A program made the position numbers and the translations under genes. This document shows, piece after piece, positions 53,864-63,219 of a DNA stretch of 64,000 nt. Within the stretch, counting starts at the first letter, position 1. The number at the start of each line of letters is the position of its first letter. The notes under the pieces were generated by a model that made no database searches, was not told the DNA's origin, and saw nothing but the letters and a program-made list of their open reading frames with translations. Origin of the DNA: Amycolatopsis anabasis (GTDB lineage: Bacteria > Actinomycetota > Actinomycetes > Mycobacteriales > Pseudonocardiaceae); assembly GCF_009765355.1 (NCBI RefSeq), contig NZ_VTHK01000008.1, forward strand, positions 186,001 to 250,000, read 5' to 3'.

Positions 53864-56353
53864 GTGTCTGAGGAGCCACGCCGTGCTCGGCACCGTGCGC
53901 CGGACGAGGAGCCGGAGGCCGAAACCTGGGTCCCGCCGGAGCGGGCGCGGAACCCGGAGATCCCCCCGGCCGCCCCGCCGCCGAACCGGCCGCCGGTCGC
54001 CCCGCGGAACCCGGTGACGCCGCCCGCGCCGCAGCCCGGTGCGGCCCAGCCGACGAGCGTGCTCGCCGCGCCCGCGCCCGAGACGCAGAGCATCGTGCCG
54101 CCCGCGCCCCGGCCGGAGCCGAGCGGCCCCGGCGTGCTGCCCGATCCCGGCACGGAAAGCGTGCTGCCCGAACGCACCAGCGACGGCCGCCACACCGGTC
54201 CGGGCACCGGCCCCGGGACCGGCCCGGGCACCGGTTCCGGCGCTTTTCCCGGCACCTCCCGGCGGACCGGTTCGCGCACCTCGCGGCGCGGCCGGCTCGG
54301 CGCCGGGCTGGTCGACGTGCCCCAGGTTCCCTACCGCGACCCGGCCTCGGCCGTACTGTCCGATCCGGTCGTGTCGGAGGAGAAACGCTTCTGCGGCAAC
54401 TGTTCCGCGAAGGTCGGCCGGGGCGAGAACGGCAAACCGGGTGCGCCCGAAGGAACTTGCCCGAACTGCGGCACGCAGTTCTCGTTCGTTCCCCGGCTCC
54501 GGCAGGGCGAGGTGCTGGGCGGGCAGTACGAGGTGCTCGGCGCGCTGGCCTACGGCGGGCTGGGCTGGATCTACCTGGCGCAGGACCACAACGTCAGCGA
54601 TCGCTGGGTCGTCCTCAAAGGACTGATCGACACCGGGGACGCGACCGCGCTGGCCGCGGCGGTCAACGAAACCCGGTTCCTGGCCGAGGTCGAGCACCCG
54701 AACATCGTCAAGATCTACAACTTCGTGCAGCACCCGGACACCAAGACCGGCACCTCGGTCGGGTACATCGTGATGGAGTACGTCGGCGGGCAGTCGCTGC
54801 GCCAGCTCGCGCTGGCCCACCACCGCTCGGCCGGGCGCGCCGAACCGCTGCCGATCGGGCAGGTCATCGCCTACGGGCTGGAGATCCTGCCCGCCATCGG
54901 CTACCTGCACGGGCAGGGCCTGCTCTACTGCGATCTCAAGCCGGACAACGTGATCCAGACGCACGAGCAGCTCAAGCTGATCGACCTCGGCGCGGTGCGC
55001 CGGATGGACGACTACGAGAGCCCGCTGTTCTTCACCACCGGGTACAGTGCGCCGGAACTGGCGAATCAGGGTGCCTCGGTGGCGTCGGACCTGTACACCG
55101 TCGGCCGCACGCTCGCGGTGCTGAGCTTCGAGTTCACCGGGTACACGACCAAGTACAAGAGCACGCTCCCCGGCCCGGACCAGGTGCCGCTGTTCGCGCT
55201 TTTCGGTTCGTACTACCGGTTCCTGAAGCGGTCCACGCATCCCGACCCGGACCGCCGCTTCCTGTCCGCCGAGGACATGGGCGATCAGCTGACCGGGGTG
55301 CTGCGCGAGATCATGGCGCTGGGCACCGGAAAACCGCGGCCCGGCGCGTCCACGGTGTTCGGCCCGGAGACCAAGACGTTCGGCGTGGACATGGTGGTGC
55401 CGGACCCGGGGCGGCGCGTGCCGTTGCCGGATCCCGCCGAGGTGGTCGCCGGGCTGCCGATCCCGCAGGTGGACACCGGGGACGCGGCCGCGGGGGTGCT
55501 GGCCTCGACCACGGCCGCCGATCCGCGCGAGGCCATCGAAGCGCTCGCCGGGGCGCCCCGCGAGTCGATCGAGGTGCGGCTGCGGATCGTCCGGGCCCGG
55601 ATCGAGCTCGGCGAGCTCGCCGAGGCGAACCGGCAGCTGCAGGCGGCCCAGTACCTGGCGATCAAGTCCGGGTACCCGCACGACTGGCGGATCGACTGGT
55701 ACCGCGGGCTGATCGAGCTCGCCGGGGGCCGGGCGCGGGTCGCGCACGTGGCGTTCGAGACGGTGTACGACGAGCTGCCCGGCGAGATCGCGCCGAAGCT
55801 CGGGCTCGCGGTCAGCGCCGAGGCGGTCGGCGACTACTTCGGCGCGGCCCGGTACTACGAACTGGTGTGGAAAACGGACCATTCGTACGTCAGCGCGGCC
55901 TTCGGGCTCGCGCGGGTGTACCTCGCGCAGGGCGCGCGGGCCGGGGCGATCGAGGTGCTGGGGACCATTCCGGCCTCCTCGACGCACTACGTCGCCGCGC
56001 AGGTCGCCGCGATCAAGATCAAGGCCCGGGGCGCCGGGGCCGATCCGGCGTCGCTTTCGGAGCAGGACCTGGTCGACGCGGGCGTCCGGCTGGAACGGCT
56101 CACGCTGGACGCCGAGCGGCGGGCCCGGCTGTCGGCGGAGATCCTGGAGGCCGCGCACGCGTGGGTCCGCGCGGCGCCGGACCGGACCAACGGCCGCACG
56201 GCCACCCTGCTGGGCTGCGAGCTGTCCGAGCGGGAACTGCGGTTCGGGCTGGAACGCTGCTACCGCGCGCTGGCCCGGCTGGCGGGCACCGCGGACCAGC
56301 GGATCGAACTCGTCGACCGCGCCAACGCCATCCGGCCCCGCACCCTCACCTGA
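53864..56353 (+). CDS. pknG: Ser/Thr protein kinase PknG
   Basis: An 829-residue soluble kinase. A Pro-rich, Thr-containing N-terminal tail (~160 residues) is followed by a rubredoxin-like metal site (CGNCSAK and CPNCGTQF), then the kinase domain (catalytic loop YCDLKPDNVI, DLG in place of DFG, SAPE) and C-terminal TPRs. This is the PknG layout. PknG phosphorylates the FHA protein GarA/OdhI to adjust 2-oxoglutarate metabolism when amino acids are plentiful. The GTG start follows GGGAGGTAG. The 59-bp gap after glnH holds TAGGAT, a possible second promoter. Confidence 0.93.
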   Translation: MSEEPRRARHRAPDEEPEAETWVPPERARNPEIPPAAPPPNRPPVAPRNPVTPPAPQPGAAQPTSVLAAPAPETQSIVPPAPRPEPSGPGVLPDPGTESVLPERTSDGRHTGPGTGPGTGPGTGSGAFPGTSRRTGSRTSRRGRLGAGLVDVPQVPYRDPASAVLSDPVVSEEKRFCGNCSAKVGRGENGKPGAPEGTCPNCGTQFSFVPRLRQGEVLGGQYEVLGALAYGGLGWIYLAQDHNVSDRWVVLKGLIDTGDATALAAAVNETRFLAEVEHPNIVKIYNFVQHPDTKTGTSVGYIVMEYVGGQSLRQLALAHHRSAGRAEPLPIGQVIAYGLEILPAIGYLHGQGLLYCDLKPDNVIQTHEQLKLIDLGAVRRMDDYESPLFFTTGYSAPELANQGASVASDLYTVGRTLAVLSFEFTGYTTKYKSTLPGPDQVPLFALFGSYYRFLKRSTHPDPDRRFLSAEDMGDQLTGVLREIMALGTGKPRPGASTVFGPETKTFGVDMVVPDPGRRVPLPDPAEVVAGLPIPQVDTGDAAAGVLASTTAADPREAIEALAGAPRESIEVRLRIVRARIELGELAEANRQLQAAQYLAIKSGYPHDWRIDWYRGLIELAGGRARVAHVAFETVYDELPGEIAPKLGLAVSAEAVGDYFGAARYYELVWKTDHSYVSAAFGLARVYLAQGARAGAIEVLGTIPASSTHYVAAQVAAIKIKARGAGADPASLSEQDLVDAGVRLERLTLDAERRARLSAEILEAAHAWVRAAPDRTNGRTATLLGCELSERELRFGLERCYRALARLAGTADQRIELVDRANAIRPRTLT

Positions 56354-56379
56354 CCGCGATTCGGCGAGGAGTCGCGGGG
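56354..56379. terminator. Short hairpin between convergent genes
   Basis: CCGCGA and TCGCGG form a short stem in the 28-bp gap between the convergent pknG and EspG-like genes. It may serve both. Confidence 0.4.
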
Positions 56380-56381
56380 GC

Positions 56382-56993
56382 TCAGCCGACGAAGTGGCGG
56401 GTGAGGAGCTCGCTGAGCTGGCGGGTCAGGTTGGCGTCGTCGGCCGGTGCCACAGTGCCCTGGCGCCGCCCCTGCTCGGTCATGCAGTACCGCCCGTCGG
56501 CGTTGTCGATCCACGCGAGCGTGCCGAGCTGGCGTTCCCGCCCGTCCCGGCCCCGGGCGAACGCGGTGAAGTAGCCGCTCCGCAGCCGCGGCCGCGCGAA
56601 GATCGCCTGCGCGGCGTGCAGATCGCTGGCCACCGCCACCCCCGGCGCCGCGCGTTCCCGCGGCAGCAGGTGCACGCATTCCCGCTCCACCGACTCGGGG
56701 TAGATGAACTGGAAGAAGAACCGTTCCGCCTGGTGCACCGCGAGCACCGCCTGCTCGCCCTTGACCGCGACCCGGGCGAGCAGGTTCCGCCCGCCGGCGA
56801 GCACCCCGCAGACCGCGACCGCCCGCTGCGACCCGGCCAGCAGGGTCAGCGCCCGCTCGACGTCCGGGCTGGGCGTCTCGGCCCCGTTCCGCGGCCCGTC
56901 CGGCACGGTGAACGGGAAGACGTGCTGGCCGAGCCCGAGTTTCCCCCACAACGCGTCCATGGCCTGCTGCGGCAGCGAGAACGACCGGAGCAT
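56382..56993 (-). CDS. ESX secretion-associated EspG-family protein
   Basis: A 203-residue protein that resembles EspG, the cytosolic chaperone of PE/PPE-type ESX substrates. It starts MLRSFSLPQQAMDALW and has the strand-rich core VAVKGEQAVLAVHQAERFFFQF and TLAWIDNADGRYCM. Its ATG follows directly after the stop of the 60-residue ORF upstream, so the two are co-transcribed. PPE-like genes lie 3 kb away on the other strand. Confidence 0.75.
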   Translation of the reverse strand: MLRSFSLPQQAMDALWGKLGLGQHVFPFTVPDGPRNGAETPSPDVERALTLLAGSQRAVAVCGVLAGGRNLLARVAVKGEQAVLAVHQAERFFFQFIYPESVERECVHLLPRERAAPGVAVASDLHAAQAIFARPRLRSGYFTAFARGRDGRERQLGTLAWIDNADGRYCMTEQGRRQGTVAPADDANLTRQLSELLTRHFVG

Positions 56994-57176
56994 CTATTCG
57001 GCCTGTTCCGCCAGGTCGAGGCCGCGTGCCCGCGCCTCCTGCTGGGCGCGGTAGCCGTCGTTGAGCCGCTGGATCCGGGCCTGGAACTCGCCCGGCTCGG
57101 TCGCGGCGTGCAGCTCGGCCAGCGACGCCCGCAGGTCGAACTCCGCGGGATCCGGGTTTTCCTCCGCGAAATCCAT
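56994..57176 (-). CDS. Small acidic helical protein
   Basis: A 60-residue protein (MDFAEENPDPAEFDLRASL), acidic and helical, with a strong ribosome site (GGGGGGAAGG) just before the ATG. It may be a partner of the EspG-like protein that follows it directly. No family recognised. Confidence 0.7.
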   Translation of the reverse strand: MDFAEENPDPAEFDLRASLAELHAATEPGEFQARIQRLNDGYRAQQEARARGLDLAEQAE

Positions 57177-57296
57177 CCTTCCCCCCGCCGAATCAGCGTG
57201 GCACAGAATCGAGCACCCATTATGACCGGAAAACCGGTGCTCGGCGCGCTGAAACGATCGGGAGCCACCGAAAGTTGTACTGCGTTCAACCCTCGT

Positions 57297-57878
57297 CTAG
57301 GGGTTGATGTCCCAGTCCTTTTCCGGTTTCTGCCGCCGGGCCGCGGCGAACTTCTCCAGGGCCTGGGCGTCCCCGTGCGTCGTGAAATGCTCGAAGCCGA
57401 CCATGACGAACAGCGCCCGCGCCCGGACCGCGACCGGCCCGTCCTCGGCGTCGAGGCGGCCGTCCGCGCTGACGTAGATCTTCCGGCCCGCCACCCCGTC
57501 CAGCCGGGCCGTGATGTACAGGGTCGAACCGACCGGCACCGGCCGCCGGAAATCGGTCTCCAGCCGCCCGGTCACCGCGGGCCGGCGCAGCAGGTTGCCG
57601 ACCGTCGAGCCGAGCGCCTCGTCGAACGCGCAGGCCAGCAGCCCGCCGTGGGCGAGACCGGGGGCGCCCTGATGGGCCTCGGTGACGGTGAACTGCGCGT
57701 GCACGGTCTGGCCCTCGCCCATGGCCGACCGCATGCGCAGCCCGCCTTCGAGCTCGTCCCCGCAGCCGAAGCACTCGGCGTAGTGCACCGGCAGCTTCTC
57801 GCCGGGTGCGGGCGCCTTCGGGTGGGCGACCGCGGGCTCGACCTCCACCGGCGGCCAGGGCTGCGCTGTCCTGTTCAT
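57297..57878 (-). CDS. PaaI-family hotdog thioesterase
   Basis: A 193-residue thioesterase. It has FGCGDELEGGLRM near the N terminus and the PaaI motif GAPGLAHGGLLACAFDEALG with its HGG and the catalytic Asp/Glu region. The hotdog core continues through TGRLETDFRRPVPVGSTLYI. It would hydrolyse acyl-CoA esters. No operon partner is evident. Confidence 0.85.
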   Translation of the reverse strand: MNRTAQPWPPVEVEPAVAHPKAPAPGEKLPVHYAECFGCGDELEGGLRMRSAMGEGQTVHAQFTVTEAHQGAPGLAHGGLLACAFDEALGSTVGNLLRRPAVTGRLETDFRRPVPVGSTLYITARLDGVAGRKIYVSADGRLDAEDGPVAVRARALFVMVGFEHFTTHGDAQALEKFAAARRQKPEKDWDINP

Positions 57879-58107
57879 CTCCCAACGTTAACCCGCTTCT
57901 TTACCACCGCCACACACGAGGTGATCGGACGCACGAATTGCCCCGTTGAGCCGTGGTCGTGCCGTCCCGTGCACCGCGGGTTGGTGCCGCGGACGGCGCC
58001 GGGTGAGGGTGGGAGGCGTGTCGGACGCGGAGATCTCGCGGTCGCTGGTCGCCGCATCGGCGTTGGCCCGGGCGCTGAGCGGGGCGCTCGAGCTGGCCCC
58101 GGAACGC

Positions 58108-58142
58108 GATGCGCCCCGCGTCACCGGGACGCGGGGCGCATC
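58108..58142. terminator. Perfect 15-bp hairpin downstream of MFS gene
   Basis: GATGCGCCCCGCGTC at 58108-58122 pairs with its exact complement at 58128-58142 around a 5-nt loop. It lies 35 bp beyond the stop of the minus-strand transporter gene. The rest of the gap 57879-58177 shows no supported gene. Confidence 0.8.
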
Positions 58143-58177
58143 GGCCTTGGCGATGGTTCTTGCGGAACCGGGAGCGG

Positions 58178-59566
58178 TTACGTCGTCGCCGGAGCGGGCT
58201 GCACCTGCGGATCGGTACCCACCGTGCGGGAGTTGATGATCCGGCGCAGCGACACCCCGGAGGTCTCCGGCAGCAGCAGGATCGGCACCGCGGCGATGGC
58301 CGCCGCCCCCATCAGGTAGAACGCGGGCCACAGGTTGTTCCCGGTGGCGCTCACCAGGCTGCTGACCACGTAGGAAGCCGTCCCGCCGAACGCCGCGGTG
58401 GACACGCTGTAGCCGATCGAGAAGCCGCCGTAGCGCTCCGGGGTCGGGAACATCGCGGGCAGCGTGGCGGCCAGCACGGACAGGATCATCACCAGCGGGA
58501 TCGCGATCATCACCACGCCCAGTGCGAGCTGCAGCCAGTTCCGGTCGTCCTTGGCCGCTTCCATGATCGAGAACGCCGGGATGGGCAGCGCGAGGAAGAG
58601 GGCGCAGCAGGTGATCAGGATCGGTTTGCGGCCGATCCGGTCGGAGAGCGTCCCGAACGGCACGATCACGATCAGCATGCCCAGCACCGCGCCCAGGATG
58701 ATCAGCAGCGGGGTGTGCCCGGTGAAGCCGACCACGTCCTTGAGGTAGGTCTCCAGGTAGGTGATGACGATGTAGTTGGCCACGTTGATCAGCACGACGA
58801 TGCCGATCACGTGCAGGATCGAGGTCCAGTGCTTGGTGAGCAGCGCCTTCAGCGGCGACTTCTCGACCTTCTGCTTCTTCTCCAGCTCGACGAACAGCGG
58901 GGTGTCCTCGAGCTTCATCCGCAGCCAGAGGCCGACCAGGCCGAGCGGGCCCGCGATCAGGAACGGCAGGCGCCAGCCCCATTCGCGCATGGTGTCGTCG
59001 CCGAGGATCACCGTGAACAAGGTGACGAAACCGGCGCCCATGGCGAAACCGGTCAGCGTGCCGAACTCCAGCCAGCTGCCCCAGAAGCCCCGCTTGCGGG
59101 CTGGCGCGTACTCCGCGATGAACGTGGCCGCGCCGCCGTATTCGCCACCCGCCGAGAAGCCTTGGACCCCGCGGAGCAGGATCATCAGCACCGCGGACGC
59201 CGGTCCCATGGTCTCCCAGGACGGCAGCAGGCCGATGACGAACGTGGAGCCGGACATCAGGATGATGGTCAGCGCGAGCACCCGCTGGCGGCCGATCTTG
59301 TCGCCGAGCGGGCCGAACACGAAGCTGCCGAACGGCCGCACCACGAAGGTGATCGCCAGGACGGCGAAGGTGGCCAGCGCGCCTTCCTCGAGGCTCCCGG
59401 CGTTGAAGAAGACCTGGCCCAGGATGGCGGGCATGAAGCCGAAGACACCGAAGTCGTACCATTCGATGCAGTTGCCCATGGCCGATCCGGCGACCGCCTT
59501 GCGGATCTCGTGCGGTGGCGCCTCAGCGGGCGCATCACCGTCGACCTGTAGTGCCTCTTCGGCCAT
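58178..59566 (-). CDS. MFS transporter, metabolite:H+ symporter family
   Basis: A 462-residue, twelve-span transporter of the MHS (ProP/KgtP/ShiA) family. The start AVAGSAMGNCIEWYDFGVFGF is the family signature. Loop 2-3 motif GDKIGRQRVLALTIILM and LSDRIGRKPILI are the two MFS signatures. Probable substrates are carboxylates or osmolytes. It is monocistronic with a strong terminator. Confidence 0.88.
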   Translation of the reverse strand: MAEEALQVDGDAPAEAPPHEIRKAVAGSAMGNCIEWYDFGVFGFMPAILGQVFFNAGSLEEGALATFAVLAITFVVRPFGSFVFGPLGDKIGRQRVLALTIILMSGSTFVIGLLPSWETMGPASAVLMILLRGVQGFSAGGEYGGAATFIAEYAPARKRGFWGSWLEFGTLTGFAMGAGFVTLFTVILGDDTMREWGWRLPFLIAGPLGLVGLWLRMKLEDTPLFVELEKKQKVEKSPLKALLTKHWTSILHVIGIVVLINVANYIVITYLETYLKDVVGFTGHTPLLIILGAVLGMLIVIVPFGTLSDRIGRKPILITCCALFLALPIPAFSIMEAAKDDRNWLQLALGVVMIAIPLVMILSVLAATLPAMFPTPERYGGFSIGYSVSTAAFGGTASYVVSSLVSATGNNLWPAFYLMGAAAIAAVPILLLPETSGVSLRRIINSRTVGTDPQVQPAPATT

Positions 59567-59933
59567 GGAAAGTCCTCCCAGCCAGCCCTCGCTTGTTGCT
59601 CAATAACCCTCTCGGGATCTTCGACCGTAGGTGTTTCACCGCAGTTGTCCAGTCGACTCCTGCCATTTGGCAGGCGTCCATAGCCCGTTCAGGTGATGTC
59701 TGCGCAGGTGGGACGGGTTCATGAAATTTTTCCCCTATTCCTGCGGAACGGGCCCCTGCCGGGCGCGTCGAAGCTGTTGGTGAGGCCGAGAAGTTGTCCG
59801 GCGGTGCCGCGAACGTGACCGTTCGTGCACTGGATAGGGTCGACGCGGAGTAATCGCGCGATGCTGGTCTCGCCGCCTTGACAGCGGCAAGATGGGGATG
59901 CCCGTTCGCCAGGTGACATGAGGAGGAGCCGGC
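59567..59933. promoter_or_regulatory. Divergent promoter region with dyad
   Basis: A 367-bp gap between the transporter gene (left) and the ESX-associated cluster (right). It contains a dyad CGAACG-TGAC-CGTTCG at 59810-59825 followed by GGATAGGGT, a possible -10 for the ESX cluster. A T-rich patch (ATTTTTCCCC near 59726) is also present. No gene is seen. Confidence 0.5.
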
Positions 59934-60404
59934 GTGGAGAGGGTGCGCACGATCGAGCAGGCCAAGGCGCTGCATAAGAAGTACGCGGGGGAAGACGGGG
60001 ACCCGAAGCACATTTCGGGCGCGCGCGACGTCGCCGAACCGACCGGCGCGGGCTCCGCGGGCGTCCAGGCGGAGGACAAGAACGGGATCGACCTCGATCC
60101 CGAGGCGCTCGCCGCCGCCGAGCGCAAACTGGGGCAGCACTACTTCGAACTCGCCGCGTACCTCGAGCAGGCCAAACGCCTCGAAGGGCACCTGCAGGAC
60201 GGGAAGAGCCCGGTGGCCAAGCCGATGGGGCACGCGTTCAACATCCGCGCGGGCGTCGACGAGGGCGGGGTGCAGGCGACCCTGCGCGCCTATCTCGAGG
60301 AACTCGCGGCGCTGCGCGAGTCGATCAGCCAGGCCGGGGCGACCCACCGGACATTCGACGAGGACTCCGCGGCGGACCTGCGGCCGCGCGAATCGGACCG
60401 CTAA
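59934..60404 (+). CDS. ESX-cluster helical protein
   Basis: A 156-residue, mostly helical, charged protein (MERVRTIEQAKALHKKY start; LGQHYFELAAYLEQAKRLEGHL in the middle). It has no signal peptide or membrane segment. It resembles small WXG-type or type VII-associated proteins in size and helix content, but no WXG is seen. It is the first gene of the five-gene cluster. GTG start with AGGAGG-like sequence upstream. Confidence 0.7.
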   Translation: MERVRTIEQAKALHKKYAGEDGDPKHISGARDVAEPTGAGSAGVQAEDKNGIDLDPEALAAAERKLGQHYFELAAYLEQAKRLEGHLQDGKSPVAKPMGHAFNIRAGVDEGGVQATLRAYLEELAALRESISQAGATHRTFDEDSAADLRPRESDR

Positions 60405-60418
60405 GGGGTGAGCGGGCT

Positions 60419-61576
60419 ATGACTCTCAAGTACAACAAGCACCGCAAGAAGCGGTACTACCACGACGACCACCCGCTGAGCCGGAAGGCCAAGCTGCGCA
60501 AGGCGCGGCTGGAACGGCAGCGCCGGGCCAACCTGAAGGACAGCGCGTTCGGCAAGATCAACTGGGACGCCTACGAGCACCGCCAGCTCTGGGACATGAT
60601 CAAGTCCGCCGAACCGGGCGCGATGGGCCAGCGCGCCCACGACTGGGCCAAGCTAGCGTCCAATGTGGACTCCGCCACCAAGGAGGTGCAGAAGACGCTG
60701 CAGGAGCTTCTGCTGTCCTGGCGCGGGAAATCCGCGGTGACCGCGGCGGAGTCGTCCACCCAGCTCACCACCTGGGCCAGCGAGGCGAGCCAGACCGCGC
60801 GGCACATCGGCGAGGGCCTGGACACCTACACCGCGGCGGTCGCCGAGGCGAAGAAGAAGATCCCGGAGCCGGTGCACCCGTACCTGGAGCGGTGGTTCCG
60901 CGAGGGGTACGACATCAACGCGCTGAGCGGCCCCAACGGCGCCTACCTGATGAACCAGCTCCTCGACGACCACCTGCCGTCGAAGCAGGAGGCCACGCGC
61001 GCCAAGCAGGAAGCGGTGCGCGTGATGGACGAGTACGAATCGGCGAGCAAGACCGTGCACGGTTCGCTGCCCGGTTTCCAGGGCGCGCCCGCGGTCACCC
61101 AAGGCGGAACGTTCGGCGCGACCGAGGCGCCGCCGGGTTCCGGCGGCTCGCCGGCGCACGATCCCGCGGAGAGCACGACGGCGTCCTCGGCGGTCACCGT
61201 GGATCCGTCGCTGATCGGCGCGGGCACCGGTGGTCCCGGTCCCGGCGGCACCGGTTACGGCTCGACCGGCAGCGGTCCCGGCGCGATGTCCGGGGTCGGC
61301 GGCACGGGTGGTTACGGCGGCGGTCCGGGCGCGAGCGGCCCGGGAATGGCGACCGGATCCGGCGTCCCGGGCGGCGGTATGGTCGGCCCGTTCGCGGCGA
61401 ACGCCGGTGCGGCGGGCGCGCGCGGCGGCCCCGGGATGGGCGGTTTCGGCATGTACCCGCCGATGGCCGGGGCGGGCAATTCCGAAGAGGACAAAGAACA
61501 CACCAACCGTTATGACCTGGGACTGGATCTGATGGACGACCTGCCTCCGGCGTACCCGCCGGTGTTCGGCCAGTGA
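60419..61576 (+). CDS. PPE-like ESX protein with Gly-rich tail
   Basis: A 385-residue protein. After a basic start (LKYNKHRKKRYYHDDH) comes a helical hairpin with INWDAYEHRQLWDMI, WAKLASNVDSATKEVQKTLQELLLSWRGKSA and TWASEASQTARHIGEGLDTYTAAV. This matches the PPE/WXG layout of ESX substrates. The last ~150 residues are Gly/Pro/Ser-rich and low complexity. It is probably recognised by an EspG-like chaperone, for which a candidate lies at 56382-56993. The stop overlaps the next start as GTGA. Confidence 0.78.
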   Translation: MTLKYNKHRKKRYYHDDHPLSRKAKLRKARLERQRRANLKDSAFGKINWDAYEHRQLWDMIKSAEPGAMGQRAHDWAKLASNVDSATKEVQKTLQELLLSWRGKSAVTAAESSTQLTTWASEASQTARHIGEGLDTYTAAVAEAKKKIPEPVHPYLERWFREGYDINALSGPNGAYLMNQLLDDHLPSKQEATRAKQEAVRVMDEYESASKTVHGSLPGFQGAPAVTQGGTFGATEAPPGSGGSPAHDPAESTTASSAVTVDPSLIGAGTGGPGPGGTGYGSTGSGPGAMSGVGGTGGYGGGPGASGPGMATGSGVPGGGMVGPFAANAGAAGARGGPGMGGFGMYPPMAGAGNSEEDKEHTNRYDLGLDLMDDLPPAYPPVFGQ

Positions 61577-61872
61577 GTGATTACGAAGCGGATTTGCCCG
61601 GTATGGCGGAAGCCATCCGCCTGCTGGACGACGTGACCCAGCAGCTCACCCCGGTGCCGCCGGTGCTGGAAGGCGGCGCCGGCGGCGATCTCGGACCGGC
61701 CGGGATCACGCCCGCCGCCGAGGAACTCGCGGCCCGGTGGGCGGAGCGGACGCGCGCCGCCCAGGACCAGGCCGCCGACGCGCTGGCCGGGCTCCGCGCG
61801 GCGCGGCACCACTACCGGTCGGCCGATGAGGAAGCGAGTTCGCGACTCGACCGGTTCTCCGATGGCGCCTGA
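61573..61872 (+). CDS. EspC-like type VII secretion target
   Basis: A 99-residue helical protein (ADLPGMAEAIRLLDDVTQQL; TRAAQDQAADALAGLRAARHHYRSADEEASSRL). The C-terminal helix with a YxxxD/E element (YRSADEE) fits type VII export signals. GTG start overlapping the PPE-like stop; its own stop overlaps the next gene by 11 bp. Confidence 0.75.
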   Translation: MSDYEADLPGMAEAIRLLDDVTQQLTPVPPVLEGGAGGDLGPAGITPAAEELAARWAERTRAAQDQAADALAGLRAARHHYRSADEEASSRLDRFSDGA

Positions 61873-62650
61873 CTACCGGGGTCTGGGTTTCGATCCGGCG
61901 CCGGGCAGCCGCGACGCCGTCGCCTCCTCGGGGGCTCGGCTTTCCGAACTCGCCGAACGGGCCGGGACCGCCGAGGCCGATCTGCGCCGGGTCACCGGGC
62001 TGCCCGCGGGCTGGGCGGGCGAGGCGTCCGACGCCTTCGTCGCCGGGCTGTCCGCCCTCGCGCGTTCGCTGGCCACCGTGCGGGCGGAATTCGTCGCCGC
62101 GGCAAGGGTTCTGGACGACTGGCTGGACAAGCTCGCGCCGAACCAGCGGGCCGCCGAGGAACTGGACCGGCAGGCCGTGGCGCTGCGCTCGCGGCTCACC
62201 GAAGCCGAGGACATCCTGCAGCGCCTCACCACCGAGGCGGATTTCCTGAACGGTCCCGCGCGCGAAACCGTGGATCAGGAGATCACCGAGATGCGCCGCC
62301 GGCACCAGCGGTACCGCACGGATCTGGACCGGATCCTCGACCGGGCAAGGGATCTCCGGCACGACCACCTCGCCGAGGCAGCGCGGGTCGCCGAACGGCT
62401 CCGCGCGGTTCCGGCCGACGGCCCGCCCGAGGCTTCGCCCTTCGCGGCCGATCCGTTCCGCCCGGCGACGACGAGCCTGGATCGCTGGTCGTCGCTGTCC
62501 CGGCAGGTCACCTCGGTGCTCAGCCCGCTCGGGTCGACCGACAGCGAGAGCGCGCCCCCGCCGCCCGGCGCCGCGGACGCCTTCGCGGCGGCCGTGGCCG
62601 GGCCACCCGCGGATCCGTGGTCCTCGAACCCCTTCGAGAGCGGCCGGTGA
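61862..62650 (+). CDS. WXG-like coiled-coil protein of the ESX cluster
   Basis: A 262-residue protein. The first ~100 residues form a WXG100-like hairpin (LPAGWAGEASDAFVAGLSAL, with a W-A-G turn). Long coiled coil follows (EELDRQAVALRSRLTEAEDILQRLTTEADFL; EITEMRRRHQRYRTDLDRIL). The last part is Pro/Ala-rich. It is co-translated with its neighbours. Probably a secreted or structural ESX accessory. Confidence 0.75.
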   Translation: MAPDYRGLGFDPAPGSRDAVASSGARLSELAERAGTAEADLRRVTGLPAGWAGEASDAFVAGLSALARSLATVRAEFVAAARVLDDWLDKLAPNQRAAEELDRQAVALRSRLTEAEDILQRLTTEADFLNGPARETVDQEITEMRRRHQRYRTDLDRILDRARDLRHDHLAEAARVAERLRAVPADGPPEASPFAADPFRPATTSLDRWSSLSRQVTSVLSPLGSTDSESAPPPPGAADAFAAAVAGPPADPWSSNPFESGR

Positions 62651-63219
62651 GACTGCCCTCGGTTCCCGGGATCACCCCGGTTTCGCTGCGTTCGGTGGAG
62701 GCCACCACGGCGGAACTGGCGGAACTGCTCGTCCGGCTGCGCGGTGCGGACGCCGCGCGGGACCCGGGGCTGGAACTCGCCGCCGCCGAGGCGGCGGAAC
62801 TGGCGCACGAGCACGGGGCGGGGCTGGTCGCGGTGGTGGAGCACGCGGCGGCGGATCCGGCGATCCTGGTCGCCGCGGTGATCGGTGTGGACCGGCCGAT
62901 GGACTTGGACGCGGCGGCGGAACTGCGGTACTACCTGGCCGATTCCGGTGGCCCGGACATCCGCGAGGTCACCCAGGCCCGCACCGCCACCGGGTATCCG
63001 GTGGTGATCGCCGAGCGGATCCTGGTGACCGATCAGCTCCGCTCCGGCCCACCGGCGGGCGCGCAACTCCAGGCGGTGGTGGTGGATCCGTCCGTGCCGC
63101 GGATCGCGGTCTTCACCCTGCACTCGCCGACCGGCCGGGGCTGGCTGGAACTGGCGACCGTGATCGGCACTCTCGTCTCGGGCGTCGACTTCGGCGCCGT
63201 CCCCTCCCCGGCCCGCTGA
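62647..63219 (+). CDS. ESX-cluster hypothetical protein
   Basis: A 190-residue protein with mixed alpha/beta character and no membrane segment (LVAVVEHAAADPAILVAAVIG; GYPVVIAERILVTDQL; RGWLELATVIGTLVSGVDF). I do not recognise the family. GTG start in a GTGA overlap with the coiled-coil gene, so it is the last gene of the cluster. Confidence 0.7.
   Translation: MRLPSVPGITPVSLRSVEATTAELAELLVRLRGADAARDPGLELAAAEAAELAHEHGAGLVAVVEHAAADPAILVAAVIGVDRPMDLDAAAELRYYLADSGGPDIREVTQARTATGYPVVIAERILVTDQLRSGPPAGAQLQAVVVDPSVPRIAVFTLHSPTGRGWLELATVIGTLVSGVDFGAVPSPAR

Noticed and set aside
57946..58236. 96-residue plus-strand ORF before the MFS terminator
   Set aside because: A GTG at 58018 gives a plausible short helix, but the frame runs straight through the terminator hairpin and has no ribosome site or homologue that I know.
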